NCBI GenBank assembly: GCA_043757865.1
Contig: JAYVOP010000380.1
Coordinates: 1 to 39,965, forward strand
Origin: JAGNEJ01 sp043757865
GTDB lineage: Bacteria; Verrucomicrobiota; Verrucomicrobiia; Verrucomicrobiales; V1-33
Direction: 5' to 3'
Length of the DNA stretch: 39,965 nucleotides
Shown here: positions 7,771 through 17,837 of the stretch, one piece after another
Position numbering within the stretch: the first letter of the stretch is position 1
Layout of the letters: each line of letters begins with the position of its first letter
The notes under the pieces: generated by a model
Seen by the model: the letters and a program-made list of their open reading frames with translations, nothing else
What the model was told of the DNA's origin: nothing
Databases searched by the model: none
Translations under genes and position numbers: made by a program

Positions 7771-9066
7771 TCTGTTATGAAATCATTCCGCATCTCCCGT
7801 TTCTGGTCTTCGCTCATCCTGGTCGGCGGCCTCTGCGGCCCGCTGTGGGCGGAGGATTCCCTGACGGTATTGAAAGCCCGGGAAGCCCGCGTGCAGGCCT
7901 TGGTGGAGCGCGTGCAGCCCACCGTCGTTTGCATCCGCAACCCCGAACAGACGGGCACGGGCAGCGGTGTCATCATCAATGCCAAGGGCCTCATCCTAAC
8001 CGCCGCCCACGTCACTCAAGCCACGGGGAAAAAGTTGGCCATCATTTTCCCAGACGGAAAGCAAGTCACTGGCACTGCGTTAGGCGCGAACTGTGGCAGC
8101 GATGCAGGCCTAGCCCAGATTGATGCGGAGGGGGACTATCCTTTTGCGGAGATGGGCGACTCGAATCTGGTGAAGTTAGGCGATTGGTGCGTAGCGTTAG
8201 GACATCCTGGGGGATTTGTGGCAGAGCGCAAGCCGCCCGTGCGCATGGGCCGCGTGTGGCAGCGGGATGCGGAGGGCGGGCTGGTCACGGATTGCACCTT
8301 GATCGGCGGAGACTCGGGCGGTCCGCTCTTTGATTTGGAGGGGAAAGTCATCGGTATCCACGCGTCCATTAATGCAGCAGCGGAGCATAACCGCCACATT
8401 TCCGTAGATGCCTTTAAAGGTGATTGGGATGATCTGCTGGTGGCCCAGAAAGTGTGGGGAGACCTGCGCATGGGCGGCCAAGATCCCCAACGCCCGAAGT
8501 TAGGCATGACGTTCGATCGCGAGAAAACCACGGGCGGCGTGAGTATCATTGACGTGCTAGCGGACAGTGGTGCGGCCAAGCTCGGACTCAAAGAGGGCGA
8601 CGTGATCACGAAATTCAACGGCTCGGAAATCCCGAACTACTGGGCGCTGATGCGCGAACTCTCCGACCACAAGCCAGGGGAAATCATCAAGATCGAAACC
8701 CGCCGTGGTGAGGAAATTCAACAACGCGAGATCGAACTTCTCACGCGCGATGGCCGTCCCGCCCACGTGACCAAGGCCACTCCCAAGCTGGATGTGCCTA
8801 GCCCCCGTCCGCGCGTTTACCTGGGAGCCAGCTTAGATAACACCGCCGCCAGCGCAGAGATTTCCGAAGTCACGCCGGAGAGTCCGGCCGCCACGGCGGG
8901 CTTGCGCGCGGGTGATCGCATCACCGCCGTGGACGGTAAGCCGACTAAAACTTCGCAAGCCCTAGCCGAAAAAGTCCGCCAGCATAAGCCGGGAGATAAG
9001 ATTTCCCTAACCGTCGAACGTGGCGATGAACGCCTCACGTTAGAGGTCACCCTGACCAAGCAATAA
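7768..9066 (+). CDS. HtrA/Deg-like trypsin-fold serine protease with two PDZ domains
   Basis: The 432-residue product begins with a signal peptide (cleavage near LWA-EDS, about residue 28). The trypsin-like domain shows the full triad: His81 in LTAAHV, Asp112 in GSDAGLAQI and Ser183 in GGDSGGPLF. Two PDZ domains follow, about residues 235-325 and 340-430, each with a GD(V/R)I-type loop (GLKEGDVITKFNG; GLRAGDRITAVDG). This is the architecture of periplasmic DegP/HtrA proteases, which degrade or refold damaged envelope proteins. The start is either the ATG at 7768 or at 7777 (MKSFRISRF); the second gives a cleaner signal peptide and lies outside the inverted repeat. The degenerate relative begins 14 nt after the stop, so the two are probably one operon. 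Confidence 0.9.
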   Translation: MSVMKSFRISRFWSSLILVGGLCGPLWAEDSLTVLKAREARVQALVERVQPTVVCIRNPEQTGTGSGVIINAKGLILTAAHVTQATGKKLAIIFPDGKQVTGTALGANCGSDAGLAQIDAEGDYPFAEMGDSNLVKLGDWCVALGHPGGFVAERKPPVRMGRVWQRDAEGGLVTDCTLIGGDSGGPLFDLEGKVIGIHASINAAAEHNRHISVDAFKGDWDDLLVAQKVWGDLRMGGQDPQRPKLGMTFDREKTTGGVSIIDVLADSGAAKLGLKEGDVITKFNGSEIPNYWALMRELSDHKPGEIIKIETRRGEEIQQREIELLTRDGRPAHVTKATPKLDVPSPRPRVYLGASLDNTAASAEISEVTPESPAATAGLRAGDRITAVDGKPTKTSQALAEKVRQHKPGDKISLTVERGDERLTLEVTLTKQ

Positions 9067-9080
9067 CCCCGCCCGCGTAG

Positions 9081-10274
9081 ATGAAATTTAGCCCCGTAAT
9101 CATCCTTCTTTCCTTAGTCACTCCGCTGCTCTCAGCCGAGGAAGCTGCGCCCCCCACCGCCTCTCCGCTGCAAGAAGTAGGCGTAGATAAATATGGCAAA
9201 CGCGCCACCGAGGCCCGCCAAGTTTACGAGCCCGTGGTGGCCACGGCCCGCCTCAGCACCGCGCAAGTCTGCGCGTTAGAGAATCTGAAACCCCTGGCCA
9301 TGGCCACTGTGGTCAGTGACCAGGGCTTCTTGCTTACGAAGGCTAGCGAGGTCGTGGGCACCAAAGATCTCGTCGTGAACTTTACGAAAAACTCGCTCGC
9401 GCCTAACGGCTTGCGGCTCACTGCTAAGGTCGTGGACACGTATCGCCCGTATGATTTAGCGTTGCTCCAAGTGGCCGCCCTGGGCCTCCGTCCCGCCGTC
9501 TTTAGCACCGCTGCCCCGCCTGCGTTAGGATCATTTGTGGCCGCACCTGGGCTGGATGCCACGCCGCTTACTTACGGCGTGCTGAGCGTGCAGACCCGTA
9601 GTTTCGATGAAGCGAACAAGGGGTTTCTGGGCGTGGGCTTGAGGTCCTCGCCCGCCGGGCTGGTCATCCGCCAAGTCACGGAGAAGAGCGCGGCCTCGGA
9701 AGCCGGTTTGCTGGCTAACGACATCGTACTCACCATCAATGGCACCGCCGTATCCACCGAGGAAGATTTCATCCGCACCGTCAGCAGTCACAAGCCGACG
9801 GAGAAAATTTCCCTGCACATTAAGCGCTCGGACCAGGAGCAGGACATTGATGCCATCCTCCGCCGCCGAGGGGATTATGTGGACGTGAGTCACCGCAACG
9901 AAGACCCGCGCAATAGCCTGAGTGGAGCCCTCAGCGAGCACCGCTCTGGCTTTCCCGCCGCCCTCCAGCACGATCTCTTTCTCAAGCCCTTTGAATGCGG
10001 CGGCCCGTTAGTGAATTTGGACGGCCAAGTCATCGGCATCAACATCGCCCACAGTGGCCGCACGGAGAGCCTAGCCATCCCCAGCACCACCATCCTAACG
10101 CTGCTGCAAAACGTCGCCCAGGGGAAATTTTATCATCCTGAACTCAATGACCTCCAGAAGTCCCAGACCAATCTAGAGTCCGAACTCAAGCGCCTGGACA
10201 CGCTGGAGACGCGCATCAAGCAAGATCTCCAGGACATCGCCAACAAGCTGGAGGCCCTCACGGGCAAACCGTAA
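9081..10274 (+). CDS. Degenerate HtrA-like protein with internal PDZ domain
   Basis: The 397-residue product has a signal peptide (about 1-19). Residues 50-170 resemble the first half of a trypsin fold, but the LTAAH site reads LTKAS (Ser89 instead of His); Asp125 is kept in YDLALLQV. A PDZ domain follows at about 182-265 (GFLGVGLRSS ... GLLANDIVLTINGTAV). The second protease half comes only after this, and its GDSGGPL site reads FECGGPL, with Cys306 for Ser, followed by a normal VNLDGQVIGIN. The C-terminus (about 345-395) is a heptad-like helix, probably coiled coil. It is therefore probably not a serine protease, but may bind peptides or regulate the active HtrA encoded just upstream. The two-half reading is from motif order only. 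Confidence 0.8.
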   Translation: MKFSPVIILLSLVTPLLSAEEAAPPTASPLQEVGVDKYGKRATEARQVYEPVVATARLSTAQVCALENLKPLAMATVVSDQGFLLTKASEVVGTKDLVVNFTKNSLAPNGLRLTAKVVDTYRPYDLALLQVAALGLRPAVFSTAAPPALGSFVAAPGLDATPLTYGVLSVQTRSFDEANKGFLGVGLRSSPAGLVIRQVTEKSAASEAGLLANDIVLTINGTAVSTEEDFIRTVSSHKPTEKISLHIKRSDQEQDIDAILRRRGDYVDVSHRNEDPRNSLSGALSEHRSGFPAALQHDLFLKPFECGGPLVNLDGQVIGINIAHSGRTESLAIPSTTILTLLQNVAQGKFYHPELNDLQKSQTNLESELKRLDTLETRIKQDLQDIANKLEALTGKP

Positions 10275-10299
10275 AATCACGCCAGACTGTAAATGCTCG

Positions 10300-10328
10300 T
10301 TGGCAAGCGGGCCGTGGTAGCGTAGAAA
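10300..10328 (+). promoter_or_regulatory. Predicted promoter of the gene at 10337
   Basis: TTGGCA (10300-10305), a 17-bp spacer and TAGAAA (10323-10328) lie directly ahead of the ATG, which begins 8 nt after the -10. This spacing predicts a leaderless transcript. Confidence 0.45.
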
Positions 10329-10336
10329 GCGCGCCT

Positions 10337-10921
10337 ATGATCCGTGCTCACTTCCTCCGTCTCCTCGTCCTCACTAGTCTTACTGCGCTGGTGACGCCTG
10401 CTTTTCTAACCTCTGTCCAGGCAGAAGAAACCGCCCCGCTGAAGGTGGGGGAATTCACCTTCAAAGCCATTGATGCTTGGCAGCCTAAAGGTGCGCCCCG
10501 CCCGATGAGTCAGGGTGGCTTCACGCTGCTCACGGCTGATGGCAAGAAAACCATCGACGCAGATTTCTATCATTTTGGCGCAGGTGAGGGTGGCGATACC
10601 GAGGCCAATGTGGCCCGCTGGAAAGGCCAATTCCAACCTGCGGAAGGTGCGGACGCGATCAAGTTTGAGCGCAAGCAGCTCACCTTCGGAGAGCGCAAAG
10701 CCACGCTAGTCATCATCCACGGCACGTTTATGAGTGGCAGCATGTTCGGAGCCAAGACGCCGCAGGCCGCCTCCGCCATGATCGGGGCCATCCTGGAGAG
10801 TAAGGAGGGAAATGTCTTTGTGAAATTTACCGGACCAGAGAAGGACGTGGATGCCAGTCAGCCCGCGTTTCTGAAATTGCTGGGGACAGCGTATCCGGTG
10901 CCAGCCGTGGAGGCGAAGTAA
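10337..10921 (+). CDS. Secreted protein of unknown function
   Basis: This 194-residue protein has a signal peptide ending about residue 29 (VQA-EET). The mature part is small and compact: an N-terminal strand pair with a PMSQGGFTLLTADGK stretch, a Gly-rich FYHFGAGEGGDTEANVARW segment, WKGQFQP, and a later GPEKDVDASQPAFLKLLGT. The combination of a glycine-rich strand, NVxRWxGQF and a closing GPxxxV...F..LL recalls uncharacterised secreted proteins of Planctomycetota and Verrucomicrobiota. No catalytic motif is visible. The next gene starts 4 nt after its stop, so the two are probably co-expressed. Confidence 0.75.
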   Translation: MIRAHFLRLLVLTSLTALVTPAFLTSVQAEETAPLKVGEFTFKAIDAWQPKGAPRPMSQGGFTLLTADGKKTIDADFYHFGAGEGGDTEANVARWKGQFQPAEGADAIKFERKQLTFGERKATLVIIHGTFMSGSMFGAKTPQAASAMIGAILESKEGNVFVKFTGPEKDVDASQPAFLKLLGTAYPVPAVEAK

Positions 10922-10925
10922 GCCC

Positions 10926-11864
10926 ATGGTGCAGTCCTTGTTCAGGCCTTGGTGGCGGCTCAGTTGGCTCAGTTGCCTGCTCTGCGCGTGGCTCTGCGCA
11001 GCCTCGGCGGAGCCTGCAGACGAGCCGGACAAGCCGCAGGATTTCAGCTATGCGCTCTTTCTCCAACGCCCCCGTCCACTGACGCAGGACATGCTCGTGC
11101 AAGCCGCCGCGCGCGCTTGGGAACTAGAACTCCCCGCCGCCCAGAAGCTGAAAATCTCCGTCTCTGCCGGGACGGGGAAAGTGCGTTTCCAAGGCGTAAC
11201 GTTCCAGATCACCATGGAGGGAACGCCCTGGTTACACGATCAGAACGATTTTATTCAAGCCACGCCCGACCGCCAAATGCGCGCGATGCTTCGGCTCGTG
11301 AAGGCGCACCTAGCCGTTACCATCGCCAATAAATTTAAATCTGATGAAGCCCGGGATGACGCCACGGATCATCAACTCCGCCTAGCCGCCGCCTTGATTG
11401 ATAAGGCCGATACGCTGGCGATCTATGATGATGATACGGGCGATTTTAACTATCCAGATGATGAAGTGCTAGCCGCGTTGACAGGCGAGGATCCGCACTC
11501 GGCTTTTGAGATCGCCATTCCCCCGGCCCCGCCCACGGCCAACTCGCCAGCACTCCAAGCCGCCACCGCCGAGGCCAAACGTCGCTGGCCAGAATTCGCC
11601 AAATCCTTCCGTGATTTCTCAGATACCCGCGGCCCCTACCTCATCCAGGCCATCTTCCCTGCCGAGACCCCGCCCACGTGGCATTGGTGTGAGTTAGTCA
11701 ACATTCAGGCAGGCAAGATTACCGCCATCCTGCGCTCTCCCAGCCAACCTAGGCTAACCAAAGGCGAGCAAATCGAATTCCCCCTCCAAGACCTCACGGA
11801 CTGGACCTATCCTAACGAGGATGGGGAACGCATCGGAGCCTGGACCGTGGACCCCGAGGAGTAG
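10926..11864 (+). CDS. Secreted DUF2314-domain protein
   Basis: The 312-residue product has a signal peptide (cleavage near ASA-EPA, about residue 28). The central part (about 75-170, ITMEGTPWLHDQNDFI ... KAHLAVTIANKF ... AALIDKADTLAIYDDD) resembles DUF4261-like proteins. The C-terminal part (about 215-310) matches DUF2314: AEAKRRWPEFAKSF, PYLIQAIF, WCELVNIQAGKITAIL and FPLQDLTDWTYP. Both are domains of unknown function, and DUF2314 proteins are usually cytoplasmic, so the signal peptide is notable. It begins 4 nt after the preceding gene. The DUF4261 similarity is weaker than the DUF2314 one. Confidence 0.72.
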   Translation: MVQSLFRPWWRLSWLSCLLCAWLCAASAEPADEPDKPQDFSYALFLQRPRPLTQDMLVQAAARAWELELPAAQKLKISVSAGTGKVRFQGVTFQITMEGTPWLHDQNDFIQATPDRQMRAMLRLVKAHLAVTIANKFKSDEARDDATDHQLRLAAALIDKADTLAIYDDDTGDFNYPDDEVLAALTGEDPHSAFEIAIPPAPPTANSPALQAATAEAKRRWPEFAKSFRDFSDTRGPYLIQAIFPAETPPTWHWCELVNIQAGKITAILRSPSQPRLTKGEQIEFPLQDLTDWTYPNEDGERIGAWTVDPEE

Positions 11865-11888
11865 CCGGGGCGCGGCGTGCTTTCTCCC

Positions 11889-11917
11889 TTGATGCGCTGC
11901 GGCGGGCGTGGCATAGG
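11889..11917 (+). promoter_or_regulatory. Predicted promoter of the ABC ATPase gene
   Basis: TTGATG (11889-11894), 17 bp, CATAGG (11912-11917) and then 8 nt to the GTG start. The same spacing is seen at several other genes here. The -10 is a weak match. Confidence 0.35.
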
Positions 11918-11925
11918 CAGTCACC

Positions 11926-12909
11926 GTGTCCGCTGCGCCTCTTTTAAAAGTTACTGATCTGAAAGTTCACTTCCCTGTGAAGGGCGGAGTGTGGTTGCGT
12001 TCCGTGGCTAGTTGTCAGGCGGTCGATGGCGTATCCCTAGAGTTAGGGCGGGGAGAAACGCTCGGCATTATTGGCGAATCTGGCTGTGGGAAGACCACGT
12101 TAGGCAAGGCCATGGTGCGGCTGCTCAAGCCCACCGCCGGGCAGATCCAGTTCGCAGGCCAGGACTTAGCCCAGGCCTCCGCCCGCACCTTGCGCGGCAT
12201 GGCCAAAGATTTCCAAATGATCTTCCAAGACCCGGCGGAATCACTGAACCCACGCCAAACGGTGGGCGACATCATTGCCGAGCCCTTCATCATTCAAGGC
12301 CGCGGCACGGCCACCGAGCGACGCGCGTGGGTGGGCGAGTTGCTGGATAAAGTGGGACTCCCCAAGTCCGCTGCGCAGAAATTTTCCTTTGAATTCAGCG
12401 GCGGCCAACGTCAGCGCATCGGCATCGCGCGGGCCATCGCCCTTAAGCCACAGTTGATCGTCTGTGATGAACCCGTCTCCGCATTGGATGTCTCCGTGCA
12501 GAGCCAAGTGCTCAATCTATTAATGGATCTCCAACGGGAAATGGGAATTTCCTATGTCTTCATTTCGCATAACCTAGCGGTAGTGAAACATATCAGTGAC
12601 CGCCTCGCGATTATGTATCTAGGGAAGATCGTGGAAATGGGCCCGGCGGCAGAAGTCTATGCCACCCCGCGCCATGCTTACACGCAGGCGCTCATTTCCG
12701 CCATCCCGGTGCCAGATCCCAGCGCCCCCCGGCAGCGCATCCGCCTCCAGGGAGACATCCCCAGCCCCATTAATCCGCCGCCCGGCTGCGCGTTCGGGCA
12801 CCGCGTGCAGGCCGCCCGCTATGCGGAAAGCACCCAGCAGGAAGTGCGCCTCCAAGAGATCACCCCAGGGCATTGGGTCTCGGATTGCCCGTGCTGTGGG
12901 ATCGGCTAG
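11926..12909 (+). CDS. Oligopeptide/dipeptide ABC transporter ATP-binding protein (OppF/DppF type)
   Basis: This 327-residue ATPase has all nucleotide-binding motifs: Walker A GESGCGKTT (50-58), Q-loop at Gln101, signature FSGGQRQR (157-164), Walker B LIVCDEP (178-183) and H-loop His215. The C-terminal extension with YATPRHAYTQAL and a CAFGHR segment is the oligo_HPY domain found in peptide-importer ATPases. It would power uptake of peptides or nickel-type solutes from the cytoplasmic face of the membrane. No permease, binding protein or second ATPase is adjacent, so its partners must be elsewhere. The start is the GTG at 11926, supported by promoter spacing; the frame begins well with MSAAPLLKVTDLKVHF. 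Confidence 0.93.
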   Translation: MSAAPLLKVTDLKVHFPVKGGVWLRSVASCQAVDGVSLELGRGETLGIIGESGCGKTTLGKAMVRLLKPTAGQIQFAGQDLAQASARTLRGMAKDFQMIFQDPAESLNPRQTVGDIIAEPFIIQGRGTATERRAWVGELLDKVGLPKSAAQKFSFEFSGGQRQRIGIARAIALKPQLIVCDEPVSALDVSVQSQVLNLLMDLQREMGISYVFISHNLAVVKHISDRLAIMYLGKIVEMGPAAEVYATPRHAYTQALISAIPVPDPSAPRQRIRLQGDIPSPINPPPGCAFGHRVQAARYAESTQQEVRLQEITPGHWVSDCPCCGIG

Positions 12910-12913
12910 GCGG

Positions 12914-13411
12914 TTAGAGTGCTGAGGACTCACACAGTTCCACCAGTTGGTCAAAGGCCTTGCCCCAGCCCTCGTGGAAGCCCATGGCCGCATGTCGCTG
13001 GCAGGCCTCCGTGCTCCAATGGCGAACCCTGGCCGTGTAGCGCGTGCCGCCACTGGGCAGCGGCTCGAAGGTGAGGATGCCAGTAAACATCAGCCCCTCA
13101 CTCGGCTCCCAGTCTGCCGTGTAGGCATCGGTAAACACGAGCTTCCGGTCTGGCACAATTTCCAAATACACACCCCTGTTAGGAAAGCGCTCGCCCTCCG
13201 GCCCACACATCGTCATTTCCGATCCTCCGCCCACGCGCAAATCCACGGTGACATCCGTAATAAACCACGGTTTAGGGCAGAACCAATGCACCATCAGCTC
13301 CGGCTGCGTCCAGCCTGCAAAGAGCTGTGCAGCAGGGATGTGGGTTTCACGAACAAGGACGAGTTCCCGCTCAGAAAACGGGCTGGCGTTAGTGCTAGGG
13401 GGAGTGGACAT
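12914..13411 (-). CDS. SRPBCC/AHSA1 family protein (START-like ligand-binding fold)
   Basis: The product of 165 residues (180 if an ATG at 13456 is used) has the AHSA1 pattern: LVRETHIPAAQLFAGWTQPE, then VDLRVGGG, EIVPDRKLVFT, GILTFEPLPSGGTRY and a final HEGWGKAFDQLVEL. These proteins have a hydrophobic cavity for small ligands; many are cytoplasmic and of unknown role. It converges with the ABC ATPase, with only 4 nt between the two stops. A promoter-like pair at 13471-13499 lies closer to the ATG at 13456, so the longer form is possible, but the fold begins after the ATG at 13411. Confidence 0.85.
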   Translation of the reverse strand: MSTPPSTNASPFSERELVLVRETHIPAAQLFAGWTQPELMVHWFCPKPWFITDVTVDLRVGGGSEMTMCGPEGERFPNRGVYLEIVPDRKLVFTDAYTADWEPSEGLMFTGILTFEPLPSGGTRYTARVRHWSTEACQRHAAMGFHEGWGKAFDQLVELCESSAL

Positions 13412-13470
13412 GGTGGCCAATGGAAGGTGAAATAAGCGCAGTGAAACTTCGAGCATGGCGTGGAGAGATT

Positions 13471-13490
13471 AGTATCCCCACTCCAAAAAT

Positions 13491-13499
<9 letters not shown>
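13471..13499 (-). promoter_or_regulatory. Predicted promoter of the SRPBCC gene
   Basis: On the minus strand TTGAAG (13494-13499), 17 bp and GATACT (13471-13476). The -35 abuts the stop codon of the preceding DUF255 gene. The longer start (ATG at 13456) would be 14 nt downstream of the -10. Confidence 0.45.
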
Positions 13500-15650
<2,151 letters not shown>

Positions 15651-15663
15651 GGGGGGAAGATTC

Positions 15664-17214
15664 TTACTTAGCTTCGGCGGTGAGGCCGGGCCAAGTGTCC
15701 GTGCGGAAGGGGGTGACGGGCAGGCCATTAAGGGAGTAAAGATTACACACGGGATTGTCTGCCCAGGCGTAACGCACGGCCACGGGGTCAGTCACCTCGG
15801 CGGCACTGACTTCCACTTTATCTGCGCCCACCACTTTGGCCTCGGCCCATTTCCATTGCTTGTCCTCGCCTGCGATGGCGAAACCCTTGACCTCCCCGAT
15901 GTCCAGCGCCCTCAGGCCCTTGCCCACGGCTTTGAAGCTCAGCATGATCTTATTACCCTGCTTTTCCATGCTCGTGTAGGTGGGACTTTGGTAGTCCACT
16001 TTGATGCCATAGTCCTTGGCGAGAGCCCAGCGGGCGAGACGGAGGCCTACGGAAAGTTTCTTGCGCGGGTGGATGTCGTTGGCCTCGCCCAGGTCGTCGA
16101 TGACGGCCTCGCCCCCGTTTGGAATGGCGCTTAGAGTCATGGTTTGCGCCTCGCGAAGCTCCGCCCAGTTAGCATCGCCTGGCTCGGGTTTCTCTGCTTG
16201 GAAATCAGCTAGTTGAGCCCAGTAAAAGGGGAAATTACCGTGGCCCCAGTCGTCCCGCCAGTTTTTAATCATGAGTGGAAACATGTCCCGGTATTGATAG
16301 GCGTGGCTGGCATTGCTCTCCCCCTGATACCAAATCACACCTCGAAAAGCCATGGGCATGAGCGGCTTGAGGCGGCCATGATAAAGATTGGCTGGACGAT
16401 GCTGGCCAGTGAGTTGTTCTTGGGGATTGGTCGGTGGTTTCGGCTGCGGCTGCTGAGCGGCTTTGGCTGCGGCTGAGTCCGTTTTCCATTTGGCTAGGGC
16501 CTCGGCATATTTGGTGCGGGCGTCCTCCGTATCGTTCTCGGCCTCGATCTTCTGCCAACGCTCTAACAACGGAGCATACAACTCTTTCCCTGCGAACAAA
16601 TCCCGCCGGATCCACGCCTCACAGGAGCTACCGCCCCAGGAGTTATTGATGAGGCCGATGGGAATATCTAACGTGCTCAGTAACTGCCGCCCAAAGTAAA
16701 AGCCCACGGCAGAAAAGCCGGGGATCGTCTGCTCCGTAGCCGTGACCCACGGGCGATCCGGCTCGGCAATGGGCGTCTGGGTGCCCGGCGTGTTGAGCGT
16801 GAGGAGGCGTAGTTTCCCTAACGGCTTAGCGGAAAGGGCATCCAGATCCCCATCGATGGCCCCGCCCGTGGTGAAGCCCATATTGGATTGCCCAGAGCAG
16901 ATCCAGACCTCGCCCACGAGCACATCCGTCACGGTGACTTCGCTGCTGCCCTTAGCAGTTAGGGATTGCGGCAGCGCGTTAGTTGGCAGCGCGGCTAACT
17001 TTACCATCCAAGTCCGATCCGCCCCCGCCTGCCCAGTCACGGATTGCCCTGCAAAGCTCACGGTCACAGTCTCCCCAGGCTCCGCCCAGCCCCACACGGG
17101 CACGGTCTGATCCCGTTGCAGGACCATGTGATCTGAAAAGAGTTTGGATAATTTCACCTCCGCGCAGAGCGGGGCTGTGGTGAGCAGAAGACAGGTTAGG
17201 AAAAGGCGGTTCAT
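15664..17214 (-). CDS. Sialate O-acetylesterase (SASA/DUF303), secreted
   Basis: The 516-residue product has a signal peptide (about 1-18) and the family start KLFSDHMVLQRD. The nucleophile is probably Ser110 in CSGQSNMG; further hallmarks are NNSWGGSSCEAWI, GVIWYQGESNA and NDIHPRKK, which supplies the likely Asp/His pair. Such enzymes remove O-acetyl groups from sialic acids or from plant polysaccharides in the periplasm or outside the cell. The charged KWKTDSAAAKAAQQPQPK stretch near residue 245-265 is probably a surface loop. Verrucomicrobiota carry many such esterases next to sulfatases and glycosidases, which are missing here. A promoter-like pair lies directly upstream. Confidence 0.92.
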   Translation of the reverse strand: MNRLFLTCLLLTTAPLCAEVKLSKLFSDHMVLQRDQTVPVWGWAEPGETVTVSFAGQSVTGQAGADRTWMVKLAALPTNALPQSLTAKGSSEVTVTDVLVGEVWICSGQSNMGFTTGGAIDGDLDALSAKPLGKLRLLTLNTPGTQTPIAEPDRPWVTATEQTIPGFSAVGFYFGRQLLSTLDIPIGLINNSWGGSSCEAWIRRDLFAGKELYAPLLERWQKIEAENDTEDARTKYAEALAKWKTDSAAAKAAQQPQPKPPTNPQEQLTGQHRPANLYHGRLKPLMPMAFRGVIWYQGESNASHAYQYRDMFPLMIKNWRDDWGHGNFPFYWAQLADFQAEKPEPGDANWAELREAQTMTLSAIPNGGEAVIDDLGEANDIHPRKKLSVGLRLARWALAKDYGIKVDYQSPTYTSMEKQGNKIMLSFKAVGKGLRALDIGEVKGFAIAGEDKQWKWAEAKVVGADKVEVSAAEVTDPVAVRYAWADNPVCNLYSLNGLPVTPFRTDTWPGLTAEAK

Positions 17215-17223
17215 AGAGCCCGC

Positions 17224-17252
17224 AGCAGATCCGCCCGCCGCCCCACCGTCAA
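17224..17252 (-). promoter_or_regulatory. Predicted promoter of the esterase gene
   Basis: On the minus strand TTGACG (17247-17252), 17 bp, TCTGCT (17224-17229), then 9 nt to the ATG at 17214. The -35 is good, the -10 poor. Confidence 0.35.
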
Positions 17253-17279
17253 TCCGTTGAGCCTACGCGAAGCAGGAAA

Positions 17280-17699
17280 TTAGAAAATCTCTCCAGTCTT
17301 AAAGAAGCGCTGCAACTCCGCCTCGGCAGCTTCTGGGCCATCGCTCGCGTGGCAGACGTTAATCATGTTATCCACGCCCAGGTCTCCCCGGATGGTGCCC
17401 TTTTCCGCCTTGCGGGAATCCGTCGGCCCCAGCATGTCGCGCACCGCAGCGATGACATTTTCCCCACTCAACGCTAACGCAACGACCGGGCTCGTCTGCA
17501 TGAATTCCGCCACACTAGGGAAGAAGGGTTTATCGGCAATGTGAGAGTAATGTTCGCGCAGGAGGGCGTCGTCCAGTTGCATCATTTTGAGGCCTTGGAT
17601 CTTGAAGCCAGCGGCTTCAAAGCGCTTGAGCACCTCGCCACAGTTACCTTTGGTAACGGTGTCGGGCTTGAGGAGGATGAGAGAAGTTTCTTGTGACAT
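17280..17699 (-). CDS. ndk: Nucleoside diphosphate kinase
   Basis: The 139-residue product has the normal length of bacterial Ndk, which transfers the gamma-phosphate from ATP to other NDPs through a phosphohistidine. It starts SLILLKPD (Lys11 contacts phosphate), carries the RDMLGPTDS loop, GTIRGDLG, and the active-site NMINVCHASDG with His117. The final FFKTGEIF is also typical. The start is the ATG at 17699, 8 nt after a predicted -10 element. It is divergent from pheS. Confidence 0.96.
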   Translation of the reverse strand: MSQETSLILLKPDTVTKGNCGEVLKRFEAAGFKIQGLKMMQLDDALLREHYSHIADKPFFPSVAEFMQTSPVVALALSGENVIAAVRDMLGPTDSRKAEKGTIRGDLGVDNMINVCHASDGPEAAEAELQRFFKTGEIF

Positions 17700-17707
17700 G
17701 GGCGGGG

Positions 17708-17735
17708 GATGTAAGCAGATTTTCCCGCTTTGCAA
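17708..17735 (-). promoter_or_regulatory. Predicted ndk promoter (leaderless type)
   Basis: On the minus strand TTGCAA (17730-17735), 16 bp, TACATC (17708-17713), then 8 nt to the ATG at 17699. The spacing matches the pheS promoter on the other strand, which has the same 16-bp spacer and 8-nt gap. Confidence 0.5.
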
Positions 17736-17801
17736 GAAAGGTTCTTGGTAAATGAGCCCCCGAGCCTGCGGGAAGGTTGGCGAAAAAGCCCTGGCTGCCG
17801 C

Positions 17802-17829
17802 TTGCCATGGGCCGCTCCTTTCCTACACT
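17802..17829 (+). promoter_or_regulatory. Predicted pheS promoter (leaderless type)
   Basis: TTGCCA (17802-17807), 16 bp, TACACT (17824-17829), then 8 nt (CCGCCCGC) to the ATG at 17838. It would yield an mRNA starting at or within a few nt of the start codon. Confidence 0.5.
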
Positions 17830-17837
17830 CCGCCCGC

